A stretch of 64,000 bases of DNA, from positions 1,054,504-1,118,503 of the forward strand of contig NZ_LMOZ01000002.1 of NCBI RefSeq assembly GCF_001423695.1, in the 5' to 3' direction. Positions within the stretch are counted from its first letter, which is position 1, and each line of letters starts with the position of its first letter. Source of the stretch: Leifsonia sp. Leaf336 (GTDB lineage: Bacteria; Actinomycetota; Actinomycetes; Actinomycetales; Microbacteriaceae). The position numbers and the translations under genes were made by a program. The notes under the pieces are model-generated. The model saw only the letters and a program-made list of their open reading frames with translations, was not told the DNA's origin and searched no databases. Of this stretch, positions 25,659 to 33,787 are shown piece after piece.

Positions 25659-26665
25659 CCGCATCCCTCACCCGCGTACTCGTCACGGGCGCAGGAGGCC
25701 CGGCCGGCATCGCCGTCATCCGCTCGCTGCTCAAGCGCGACGACGTGGAGGTGCTCGCCGCCGACATGGACGGCTGGGCGAGCGGGCTGTACCTGGTGCC
25801 GGAGTCGGCCAGGCGGATCGTCCCGCCCGGACGCGCTCCGTCCTTCGTCGACGAGGTGATCGCGATGTGCGCCGCCGACGGCATCGACGTGCTGTTCTCC
25901 ACGGTCGACGTGGAGCTGCCCGGCCTCGCCGCCCGGCGCGGCGAGCTCTCCGCCGCGGGCACCGCGCTGGCGGCGCCCAGCCACGCCACCCTCGTGACCT
26001 GCCTCGACAAGTACCGATTGGCGCAGGCGGTGGAGGGCAAAGCGCGGATCCCGGAGACACGGCTGCTCGACCGTGACGGCGTCGGCGCGGAGTGGGTGTT
26101 CCCCGTGATCATCAAGCCGCGCAGCGGAGCCGGGTCGCGCGGAGTGCGCCTGATCGCCGACCGTGCCGCCCTGGAGGCGCTGGGGGAGGACCAGAGCGTC
26201 CTCATCCAGGAGAACCTGCCGGGCGAAGAGTTCTCGGTCGACGTCCTCGCGGGCCTCGACGGCTCCGTGATCGCGGCCGTGCCGCGCTCTCGCGAGCGCG
26301 TCGACTCCGGCGTCTCGATCGCCGGACGCACGGTTCGCAGGCCCGAGCTGTCGCAGACCGCCGCCGACGTCGCCAGGGCCATCGGCCTGACCGGGGTCGC
26401 CAACGTCCAGCTCCGCTACAGCAGCGACGGCGTTCCCGCCCTGCTGGAGGTCAACCCGCGTTTCCCCGGAGCGATGCCGTTGACGATCGCCGCCGGTGTC
26501 GACATGCCCTCGCTGCTCCTCGACCTCGTGCTCGGGCGTCCCGTCCCCTCCGCCGTCGACTTCGCGGAGCTCGCCAACGTGCGCTACCTCGAAGACGTCT
26601 TCCTCGACCCGGCAGACGTGCTCGTCTCCGAGAACGCGGCCCATTCGGAGGGACCGGAGGAGTGA
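25655..26665 (+). CDS. ATP-grasp ligase (carbamoyl-phosphate-synthase-like)
   Basis: A 336-residue ATP-grasp protein. The N-terminal Rossmann-like part begins RVLVTGAGGPAGIAVIRSLL and includes VLFSTVDVELPGLAARR; the ATP-grasp core has FPVIIKPRSGAGSRGVRLI, VLIQENLPGEEFSVDVLAG and the metal-binding LLEVNPRFPGAMPL. The substrate amine and carboxylate are unknown. Its position after a deacetylase suggests that an amine freed by the deacetylase may be acylated with an amino acid or other carboxylate, as MshC-type logic would predict, but this is inference. It overlaps both neighbours by 4 nt. Confidence 0.85.
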   Translation: MTASLTRVLVTGAGGPAGIAVIRSLLKRDDVEVLAADMDGWASGLYLVPESARRIVPPGRAPSFVDEVIAMCAADGIDVLFSTVDVELPGLAARRGELSAAGTALAAPSHATLVTCLDKYRLAQAVEGKARIPETRLLDRDGVGAEWVFPVIIKPRSGAGSRGVRLIADRAALEALGEDQSVLIQENLPGEEFSVDVLAGLDGSVIAAVPRSRERVDSGVSIAGRTVRRPELSQTAADVARAIGLTGVANVQLRYSSDGVPALLEVNPRFPGAMPLTIAAGVDMPSLLLDLVLGRPVPSAVDFAELANVRYLEDVFLDPADVLVSENAAHSEGPEE

Positions 26666-27414
26666 CCGACCGTCTGCATGCGCTGCTGCGCGGCGACTTC
26701 CACGTGCACTCGACCTTCTCGGACGACGCCAGGAGCACGCTCGCGGAGAACATCGCGGCCGCATCGGCGGCGGGCCTCACCCGGGTGCGCCTGACCGACC
26801 ACGTGCGCGCCTCCACCACCTGGGTGCCCGAGTTCCTCGCGGCGGTGGCAGCCGCGCCCGTGCCAGAAGGCCTCACCGTGCTCACGGGCGTGGAGGCCAA
26901 GCTGCTGGACGCGTCCGGCGCGGTCGACACTCCGGCGGACCTCGTCGTCGGCGCGGGCGGTGTCGATGCGGTCGTGATCGGCGACCACCAGTTCCCCGGC
27001 ACCGACGGGCCGTGGTCGCCCGACGAGACGCGTCGCCGGATCGCCGACGGCCTGTCGGCCGATGACGCGCTCGACCTGCTGATCGAGGCGAGCATCCGGG
27101 CCATGGAGCGCACCAGGCACGCGCAGCTGGCGCACTGGTTCTCGATCCTCCCCAAGGTGGGGCTCGCCGAGGATCAGCTCGGAGCGGATCGCCTCGCGGC
27201 CTGGGCGTCCGCCGCCGCGGCGACAGGCACCCTCGTCGAGGTGAACGAGAAGTGGGCCTGCCCCGGGACGGAGGCCGTGCTGGCCCTCCGGGACGCCGGA
27301 GCGCGTATCGTGGCGTCCACCGACAGTCACGACGCGGCCGATGTGGGCCGCTACGACCGTGTGACCGCGGTGCTCGACGCCGTGGAGGCCGCCGAACGGG
27401 AGGAGCGCCGATGA
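26662..27414 (+). CDS. PHP-domain phosphoesterase (histidinol-phosphatase-like)
   Basis: A 250-residue PHP protein. All four metal-binding motifs are present: DFHVHSTFSDD (H14, H16), RLTDHV, GVEAK and IGDHQF, followed by AHWFSI and STDSHDA near the end. It is read as a trinuclear metal-dependent phosphatase acting on a small phosphorylated metabolite. The GTG start overlaps the ATP-grasp stop (GTGA) and the stop overlaps the next ATG. The neighbours suggest it removes a phosphate from an intermediate of the same pathway; the substrate is not known. Confidence 0.82.
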   Translation: MTDRLHALLRGDFHVHSTFSDDARSTLAENIAAASAAGLTRVRLTDHVRASTTWVPEFLAAVAAAPVPEGLTVLTGVEAKLLDASGAVDTPADLVVGAGGVDAVVIGDHQFPGTDGPWSPDETRRRIADGLSADDALDLLIEASIRAMERTRHAQLAHWFSILPKVGLAEDQLGADRLAAWASAAAATGTLVEVNEKWACPGTEAVLALRDAGARIVASTDSHDAADVGRYDRVTAVLDAVEAAEREERR

Positions 27415-27566
27415 GCCCCGTCGACCTGACCCGCGTGCAGCGGGAGGAGCTGCAGCGCGAGATCGACCGCAACCGGCGGTGGGAGCTGCGCCTGCCGCTC
27501 TACGGAGGCATCGCCCTCGTCGTGATCGCCGCCGTCATCGTGGTGCGACTGGTGTTCTTCTCGTGA
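27411..27566 (+). CDS. Small single-pass membrane protein of the phosphorelay operon
   Basis: A 51-residue protein: a charged N-terminal half (VQREELQREIDRNRRWELR) and one transmembrane helix (about residues 31-50, GGIALVVIAAVIVVRLVFF). It starts with an ATG overlapping the PHP stop and ends overlapping the next GTG, so it is part of the coupled operon. I do not recognise a family. It could anchor or modulate the soluble enzymes or the kinase at the membrane. Confidence 0.72.
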   Translation: MSPVDLTRVQREELQREIDRNRRWELRLPLYGGIALVVIAAVIVVRLVFFS

Positions 27567-27964
27567 CCGCCGCCGCCACCGACGCCAAGCGCATCGTCAT
27601 CGCGGACGACGACGCCGACATCCGCCAGCTGATGGTCATCGCCGCCAACCGTGCCGGTGTCGAGATCGTCGCCGCCGTCGACAACGGCCGGTCCGCGCTC
27701 GACGCGGTCGTCGGGGGCGGGATCGACCTCGCCGTCCTCGACATCTCGATGCCCGGGCTCAACGGCGTGGAGGTCGCCGAAGCGATCCGCGGCGACGACG
27801 CGACCAAGGGCACGCTCATCCTGATGGTGTCCGCCTCCGTGCAGCTGCTCACCGATCACGGCGTCGTCGCCGACCGGTCCGACAGCTTCATCATCAAACC
27901 GTTCAGCCCGCGGGCGCTCTCGGAGCGCATCCGCTCGATGCTCGGCCTGGGAGAGCCCGCATGA
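27563..27964 (+). CDS. Single-domain response regulator
   Basis: A 133-residue CheY-like receiver without an output domain: D15-D16-D17, phospho-acceptor D60 (VLDISMPG), Ser in LMVSASV and Lys in IIKPFSP. It precedes and overlaps the histidine kinase gene. It may be a phosphate shuttle or sink between the kinase and the receiver-deacetylase fusion made by the first gene of the operon, or act by protein-protein contact. GTG start, coupled by GTGA. Confidence 0.88.
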   Translation: MTAAATDAKRIVIADDDADIRQLMVIAANRAGVEIVAAVDNGRSALDAVVGGGIDLAVLDISMPGLNGVEVAEAIRGDDATKGTLILMVSASVQLLTDHGVVADRSDSFIIKPFSPRALSERIRSMLGLGEPA

Positions 27965-29739
27965 CCATCGATCGCTGGCTGGGGCGGATCCCGCTGGACT
28001 CGCCCTCCGTCCTGCTCAAGCTCGTGCCGACGCTCGTCGGCTTCACGATCGCCCTGGCGCTGACTTTCATCCCCGGTGTCGTGACCGCGCACCTCCCGGT
28101 CTTCATCGTCGGCGCGAGTCTCGTGATGATCGGGGCGCTCCTGCTGTCGGTGCTGGTGCCCTGGCCGCGGCTCGACGCCAGGTGGGCGGTCGCCGTGCCG
28201 CTGGTCGCGATGATCGCGATCGGGCTGATGCGCATCGGGACGGGCGGCTCGACCTCCTCCATCGGCGTGATCCTGCTGCTCCCGTTCGTGTGGATCGCGA
28301 CGGAGGAGGGCCGGCGGAACATCGTCATCGCCGCCATCGGCATCTTCGCCGTGCTCCTCGGCCCGATCGTGATCGATCACGCCGCGACGAGTCCCGCGGA
28401 TCTCCTCCGTGCCTTCTTCTCACCGGTCATCTACCTCATCGTCGCCGCCGTGGTCAACGAGATCGCCCACCGGTCCCGCGTGCAGCTGGCGGCCTCCCGT
28501 GCGGTCGCCGCCCAGCGCGAGGAGCTGCTGGAGCAGGCGCAGCGCAGCCAGGACGAGCTCCTCCTCAACGAGGCGCGCCTGAAGACCGCGAACCGGCTCA
28601 TCCAGAGCATCTGGAACGCCGTGACCGAGCAGTCGGTGATCGGCACCGACCTCGACGGCGTGATCGACGTGTGGAACCCCGGCGCCGAGAAGATGCTCAG
28701 CCTGACCGAGAACCAGGTCGTCGGGCACGACCGGCGGGTCATCGAGTTCCATCTCGTGAGCGAGCTGGAGGACCGGCTGCGCGACATGGACGCGCGGTTC
28801 ACGACGGTCACCAGCGTCGACGACTTCTCCGCCCTCGTCGACACGGTGCGGGCCGGCTACGCGGACGTGCGCGACTGGACGTACGTGCGGGCGGACGGCA
28901 AGCACGTGCCCGTCCAGGTCGCGGCCACCCCGCGGATCGACGAGAACGGTCACCGGGTCGGGTTCATCTTCGTTGCAACAGATATGACCCAGGCCCGCGA
29001 GTTCGCGCGCCTGAAGGACGAGTTCGTCGGACTGATCTCGCACGAGCTGCGCACGCCGCTCAGCTCGATCCTCGGCTACCTCGAACTCATGCGCGACGAC
29101 GACGAGGCACCGCTCTCGGACGAGCAGTTGCAGTACCTCGGTGTCGCCGAGCGCAACGCGCACCGCCTGCTCCGCCTGGTCGGCGACCTCCTCTTCACCG
29201 CGCAGGTCGAGTCGGGGAGGTTCCCCATCGACATCAAGGATGCGGAACTGCGGTCCGTCGTCTCGGCCTCGGTGGAATCGGCGAGGCCCGGTGCGGCCGC
29301 CGCCGGCGTCGCACTGGTGATGGAGGTGCCCGACGAGCCCGTCGAGGTCCGCGGCGACACCGTCCGCCTCGGCCAGGCGGTCGACAACCTGGTCTCCAAC
29401 GCCCTCAAGTTCACCCCCTCGGGCGGAAGCGTGACGGTGTCGCTGCGTCGCGACGGCCACGATGCGGTGGTGGCGGTGACCGACACCGGTATCGGCATCC
29501 CCGCTGTGGAGCTGAGCCAGCTCTCCCAGCGGTTCTTCCGCGCGTCGACGGCCACCCGCAACGCTGTTCCCGGCGTCGGCCTGGGCCTGACCATCACCAA
29601 GGCGATCGTCACCGCGCACGGTGGCCGGCTCGACATCGCGAGCGAGGAGGGCGTCGGAACGTCGATCAGCCTCCACCTCCCGATCGAGACTCCCGCTCCG
29701 GTGGCAGAGGCGGTGCCGGGCGCGGAGGCCGCGTCGTGA
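27961..29739 (+). CDS. Membrane PAS-domain sensor histidine kinase
   Basis: A 592-residue kinase. Five to six hydrophobic helices occupy residues ~18-175 with very short loops, so the signal is probably sensed in or near the membrane. A coiled-coil linker (about 180-215, QREELLEQAQRSQDELLL) leads to a PAS domain (~215-345, SVIGTDLDGVIDVWNPGAE). HisKA follows with H361 in LISHELRTPLSSILGYLE, then HATPase_c with N box DNLVSNALKFTP, DTGIGIP, F box RFFRAS and GVGLGLTITK. Three receiver or receiver-fusion proteins are not present elsewhere nearby; the two in this operon are the natural partners. Start and stop overlap both neighbours. Confidence 0.92.
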   Translation: MTIDRWLGRIPLDSPSVLLKLVPTLVGFTIALALTFIPGVVTAHLPVFIVGASLVMIGALLLSVLVPWPRLDARWAVAVPLVAMIAIGLMRIGTGGSTSSIGVILLLPFVWIATEEGRRNIVIAAIGIFAVLLGPIVIDHAATSPADLLRAFFSPVIYLIVAAVVNEIAHRSRVQLAASRAVAAQREELLEQAQRSQDELLLNEARLKTANRLIQSIWNAVTEQSVIGTDLDGVIDVWNPGAEKMLSLTENQVVGHDRRVIEFHLVSELEDRLRDMDARFTTVTSVDDFSALVDTVRAGYADVRDWTYVRADGKHVPVQVAATPRIDENGHRVGFIFVATDMTQAREFARLKDEFVGLISHELRTPLSSILGYLELMRDDDEAPLSDEQLQYLGVAERNAHRLLRLVGDLLFTAQVESGRFPIDIKDAELRSVVSASVESARPGAAAAGVALVMEVPDEPVEVRGDTVRLGQAVDNLVSNALKFTPSGGSVTVSLRRDGHDAVVAVTDTGIGIPAVELSQLSQRFFRASTATRNAVPGVGLGLTITKAIVTAHGGRLDIASEEGVGTSISLHLPIETPAPVAEAVPGAEAAS

Positions 29740-30542
29740 GCGCCGTCGGCATCGCGGTCGCCCAGTTCACGCCGGGCGACGATCGCGTGCACAACCGCGA
29801 CCTGGTCGCCGGCCTGATCGCCGTCGCCGCGGCGCGCGGAGCACGTCTGGTCGTCTTCCCGGAGTACGCGTCGTACTTCACGGACCCGCTCGGGCCGTCG
29901 TTCGCTCGCAACGCCGAGTCGCTCGACGGCGAGTTCGTGCAAGCGCTGGGCACGGCCGCGCGCGAGCACGAGGTCTTCGTGATCGCCGGGCTGGTAGAGC
30001 AGACCGGGATCCGAGACAAGTTCGCCAACACCCTGGTCGCCGTCGGCCCCGACGGAACCACGCTGGCCGTCTACCGCAAGCAGCACCTCTACGACGCATT
30101 CGGCTCCACGGAGTCGGACTGGGTCGTGCCCGGCGACCTCGCACTTCCGCAGGTGTTCGAGGTCGACGGCCTCCGGGTCGGGATGCAGACCTGCTACGAC
30201 CTGCGCTTCCCGGAGGTCACCCGCCGGCTGGCCGACGCCGGCGCGGAGCTGGTCGCCGTTCCCGCGGAGTGGGTGCGCGGCCCGCTCAAAGAGCACCACT
30301 GGTCGACGCTGCTGGCGGCGCGCGCCATCGAGAACACCCTCTATGTCGCGGCCGCGGACCACACCCCGCCGATCGGCGTGGGCGACAGCGCGATCATCGA
30401 TCCGATGGGCGTAACGCTCGCGGGCTTGGGCGAGACGACAGGTGTCGCCGTCGCCGAGGCGTCGACGGAGCGCGTGGCGGAGGTGCGCCGCCGCAATCCG
30501 GCGTTGCAGCTTCGGCGCTACCGGGTGGAGCCGAACGACTGA
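29736..30542 (+). CDS. Nitrilase-superfamily carbon-nitrogen hydrolase
   Basis: A 268-residue amidase with the nitrilase triad E43 (VFPEYAS), K115 (YRKQHLYDAF) and C153 (MQTCYDLRFPE). The order and the YDAFG and CYDLRFPE segments resemble omega-amidase / deaminated-glutathione amidase relatives. It starts with a GTG overlapping the kinase stop, making it the last of seven coupled genes, and is convergent with an aminotransferase gene. It may hydrolyse an amide made or repaired in the same pathway. Confidence 0.87.
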   Translation: MSAVGIAVAQFTPGDDRVHNRDLVAGLIAVAAARGARLVVFPEYASYFTDPLGPSFARNAESLDGEFVQALGTAAREHEVFVIAGLVEQTGIRDKFANTLVAVGPDGTTLAVYRKQHLYDAFGSTESDWVVPGDLALPQVFEVDGLRVGMQTCYDLRFPEVTRRLADAGAELVAVPAEWVRGPLKEHHWSTLLAARAIENTLYVAAADHTPPIGVGDSAIIDPMGVTLAGLGETTGVAVAEASTERVAEVRRRNPALQLRRYRVEPND

Positions 30543-30564
30543 CCCTCCGCCTCGCGCCGGCAGC

Positions 30565-31761
30565 TCAGGACCGCAGGGCGCCGAGGCGAGCTGCGGCTTC
30601 CTCGAGGACCTCCACGCGCTTGCAGAACGCGAACCGCACCAGCGACGCCGTGCGGGCGGCGTAGTCGTCGCGGCAGAAGGCCGCCAGCGGCACTGCCACG
30701 ACGCCGGCCAGCTCGGGAAGCCGACGGCAGAACTCGACCGCGTCGGAGTGACCGAGCGGCGCAGCGTCGGCGACGACGAAGTAGGTCCCGTCGCTCGGGA
30801 AGACGTCGAACCCGGCGGCGCGCAGGCCGGCCGACAGCACGTCACGCTTGTGGGCCAGCGCGGCCGCGATCCCGGTGAAGAACGTGTCCGGCAGCGCGAG
30901 CCCGGCCGCCATCGCCGGCTGGAAGGGCGCTCCGTTCACATAGGTGAGGAACTGCTTCACCGCCAGGATCGCCGTCACCAGCTCGGAGGGGGCGGTGAGC
31001 CAGCCCACCTTCCAGCCGGTCGTGTTGAACGTCTTGCCGCCCGAGGAGATCGTCACCGTCCGATCGCTCGCGCCGTCGAGCGTGGCGATCGGGATGTGCC
31101 GGGGGCCGAAGGTGAGGTGCTCGTAGACCTCGTCCGTGACGATGATCGCGTCGTGGCGCACGGCGAGTTCGACGACGGTCTGCAGCGTCTCGCGGTCCAG
31201 CACTGCACCCGTCGGATTGTGCGGCGTGTTCACCAAGATGACGCGGGTGCGGTCGGTGACCGTGCTGCGCAGGCGGTCGAGATCGGGACGGAACGAGGGA
31301 GGGTCGAGCGGAACCGTCCGGTGGACGCCGCCCGCGAGCGCGATCACGGCGCCGTACTCGTCGTAGAAGGGCTCGAAGGTGACCACCTCGTCGCCCGGCT
31401 CCAGCAGCGCGAGGAGCGTCGCCGCGATGGCCTCGGTCGCGCCCGCGGTCACGAGGACTTCGCGGTCGGGGTCGACCTCCAGCCCGTAGAACCGCCGCTG
31501 GTGGTCGGCGACGGCCTGGCGCAGCAGCGGGATGCCGATCCCGGGCGGGTACTGATTGGCGCCATCGCGGATGGCCGAGACCGCGGCGTCGAGCACTTCG
31601 CGCGGGCCGTCCTCGTCGGGGAAGCCCTGTCCGAGGTTGATCGCGCCGGTGCGCACCGCGAGCGCACTCATCTCGGCGAAGATCGTCGGGCGCACCGCGC
31701 CGTCGGCTCCCAGCAGTCCCGCCCCGCGGGCTGCCGCCCGCCACGCTCCGGATACCGTCAT
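30565..31761 (-). CDS. PLP-dependent class I/II aminotransferase
   Basis: A 398-residue fold-type I aminotransferase. Features are INLGQGFPDEDGP, GANQYPPGIGIPLLRQAV, VTAGATEAIAA, NTPHNPTGAVLD, IIVTDEVYEH and the PLP lysine in SSGGKTFNTTGWKVGW. The NLGQGFPD/YPPGxG pattern is that of kynurenine/glutamine transaminase or DapC-like enzymes. A glutamine transaminase paired with the omega-amidase-like nitrilase gene that faces it would be a known metabolic couple, but the two are convergent. The ATG follows GGGAGGG with 4-5 nt spacing. Confidence 0.87.
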   Translation of the reverse strand: MTVSGAWRAAARGAGLLGADGAVRPTIFAEMSALAVRTGAINLGQGFPDEDGPREVLDAAVSAIRDGANQYPPGIGIPLLRQAVADHQRRFYGLEVDPDREVLVTAGATEAIAATLLALLEPGDEVVTFEPFYDEYGAVIALAGGVHRTVPLDPPSFRPDLDRLRSTVTDRTRVILVNTPHNPTGAVLDRETLQTVVELAVRHDAIIVTDEVYEHLTFGPRHIPIATLDGASDRTVTISSGGKTFNTTGWKVGWLTAPSELVTAILAVKQFLTYVNGAPFQPAMAAGLALPDTFFTGIAAALAHKRDVLSAGLRAAGFDVFPSDGTYFVVADAAPLGHSDAVEFCRRLPELAGVVAVPLAAFCRDDYAARTASLVRFAFCKRVEVLEEAAARLGALRS

Positions 31762-31943
31762 CGTCGCCCTCCCGTCGTTGCTGCGAATCTCAGGCTATGG
31801 CAGGCGCGGGCCTCCCTCACAACGCTTCCATTCGGTACGTTGTGGAGAGTCATCGGGAGGCAGAAGGTCGCCCACAGGACCCGCAAATAGAACGCTCAGG
31901 TTGGCCGCCCAAGCTGTCTAGTGCTTGGAAGGAGCACCACACC

Positions 31944-33665
31944 ATGACCGACACCCCGATCACCCCGGACCCCGCGAAGCACCAGAACGACGCCGAGACC
32001 GAAGCGGTCGTGGATGCCGGTGCGGCGCAGGCCCCGGCACAGCCCGCGCAGCCCGAGACTCCCGCGCAGCCGCAGGCCCCGGCCGGCGACCACGGCTGGA
32101 CCGCTCCGGCCGCGCAGGGCGCCGCCCCCGCGGAGGCGCAGCCCACCGCCGAGCAGCCGACGGCGCAGCAGCCGACCGCGCAGCAGCCGACCGCGCAGCA
32201 GCCGACCGTTCCGCAGCCCGCTTTCCCGCAGCAGGCCGCCCACCAGGCTCAGCCGGCCCACCAGACGCAGCCCACGCAGCCGGTCGGTCCGCAGCCGCCG
32301 TACGGCCAGACCGCGGCCCCGCAGCCGAACTACGGCAACGGAGCGTTCGGCCAGCCGAGCGCCTACGCGCAGGCTCCGTATGCCCAGGCGCACGCCGGTC
32401 AGCAGCCCCCGTACGCCACAGCTCCCGGCACGGCCACCGCCGAGAAGCCGGCGCGCAAGCGCAACACCGGTTTGATCATCGCGACGCTCGCCATCGGCGC
32501 GCTCATCGGCGGTGTCGCCGGCGCCGGCGCCGGAATCGGCCTGTACTCCGCCACCGGCAACAACGCCACCATCAAGACCGTGTCCGGTCCGCAGAACATC
32601 ACCGTCAACGACGCCAACAACGCCTCGACGGTCACCGCGGTCGCCGCCAAGGCCTCGCCGAGCGTCGTCACCATCTCGGTCACGGCCTCCAGCGAGGGCG
32701 GCACCGGCTCCGGCGTGGTCCTCTCTTCCGACGGCTACATCCTCACGAACACGCACGTCGTCACCCTCGACGGCGCCGCCTCCGACGTCAGCATCAGCGT
32801 CACCGACAACGACGGCAAGATCTACACCGCCAAGATCGTCGGCACCGACCCGACCACCGACCTCGCGGTGATCAAGCTCGACGGCGCGAGCGGGATGACC
32901 CCGATCACGTGGGGCGACTCCAGCAAGCTCAACGTCGGCGACACCACCGTTGCCATCGGCGCGCCCCTCGGCCTCTCCGGCACCGTGACCGACGGCATCG
33001 TCAGCGCGCTCAACCGGTCGATCAGCATCGCGTCCTCCGCAGCGCCCAAGTCGAGCGACGGAAACGGCGGCGGAAGCACGCAGAACCCGTTCAACTTCGA
33101 CTTCCCCAACCAGGGTGGAGGCTCGCAGCAGCAGGGCTCGAGCCAGAGCACGATCTCGCTCCCCGTCATCCAGACGGACGCTTCGATCAACCCGGGCAAC
33201 TCGGGCGGTGCGCTGCTCGACAGCAAGGGCGAGCTGATCGGCATCAACGTCGCCATCGCGAGCGCCGGCGGCAGCAGCTCGAGCGGCAGCCAGTCCGGCA
33301 GCATCGGCGTCGGCTTCTCGATCCCGTCGAACGTCGCCAAGCGCATCTCCGAGGAGCTGATCAAGAACGGTTCCGCGAGTCACGGCCTCCTCGGAGCCTC
33401 GGTCGGCGACGCCAGCAGTGACACCAAGGCGACCACGGTCGGCGCGGCGATCTCCTCCGTCGTCTCCGGCGGCGCCGCCGCGAGCGCCGGGCTGCAGAAG
33501 GGCGACATCATCGTCAACTTCAACGGCCTGCCGATCACCGACGCCACCGACCTGACCGCCCAGGTCCGGGCCCTGGCCGCCGGCTCCAAGGCGGATGTCA
33601 CCTACATCCGCAACGGTCAGACCAAGACCACGAGCGTGACGCTCGGCTCGCTCCCCGCCAGCTGA
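31944..33665 (+). CDS. HtrA/DegP-type membrane-anchored serine protease
   Basis: A 573-residue protease. The first ~165 residues are cytoplasmic and rich in Gln, Pro and Ala, including a 15-bp tandem repeat coding AQQPT units and PYGQ/NYGN motifs. One transmembrane helix follows (about 172-195). The trypsin-like domain has H271 (TNTHVV), D306 (TTDLAVIKL) and S420 (PGNSGGAL); the loop around 360-400 is rich in Ser, Gly and Gln. A single C-terminal PDZ domain carries SGGAAASAGLQKGDIIVNF. Typical of actinobacterial HtrA/PepD quality-control proteases in the cell envelope. ATG 31944 has GGAAGGAG upstream. A hairpin terminator follows. Confidence 0.93.
   Translation: MTDTPITPDPAKHQNDAETEAVVDAGAAQAPAQPAQPETPAQPQAPAGDHGWTAPAAQGAAPAEAQPTAEQPTAQQPTAQQPTAQQPTVPQPAFPQQAAHQAQPAHQTQPTQPVGPQPPYGQTAAPQPNYGNGAFGQPSAYAQAPYAQAHAGQQPPYATAPGTATAEKPARKRNTGLIIATLAIGALIGGVAGAGAGIGLYSATGNNATIKTVSGPQNITVNDANNASTVTAVAAKASPSVVTISVTASSEGGTGSGVVLSSDGYILTNTHVVTLDGAASDVSISVTDNDGKIYTAKIVGTDPTTDLAVIKLDGASGMTPITWGDSSKLNVGDTTVAIGAPLGLSGTVTDGIVSALNRSISIASSAAPKSSDGNGGGSTQNPFNFDFPNQGGGSQQQGSSQSTISLPVIQTDASINPGNSGGALLDSKGELIGINVAIASAGGSSSSGSQSGSIGVGFSIPSNVAKRISEELIKNGSASHGLLGASVGDASSDTKATTVGAAISSVVSGGAAASAGLQKGDIIVNFNGLPITDATDLTAQVRALAAGSKADVTYIRNGQTKTTSVTLGSLPAS
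32154..32213 (+). repeat. 15-bp tandem repeat in the htrA-type gene
   Basis: Four near-identical copies of CAGCCGACCGCGCAG code for repeated QPTAQ in the cytoplasmic tail. The first and last copies each have small changes. Copy number is likely to vary between strains. Confidence 0.85.
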
Positions 33666-33677
33666 GCCGCTCGCCAC

Positions 33678-33713
33678 GAGGAAGGCCGTCCCGCATCGCG
33701 GGGCGGCCTTCCT
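33678..33713 (+). terminator. hairpin terminator after the htrA-type gene
   Basis: Arms GAGGAAGGCCGTCCCGC and GCGGGGCGGCCTTCCTC pair with a single G-T mismatch, 13 bp after the stop. The following bases are only weakly T-rich. Confidence 0.7.
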
Positions 33714-33787
33714 CCGTACCGGCCCGGGAGCTCGTCCCGGGGCCATGCCATCCCCGGCTGATAAGCTCTGCGAGGCCCGATCGACGA

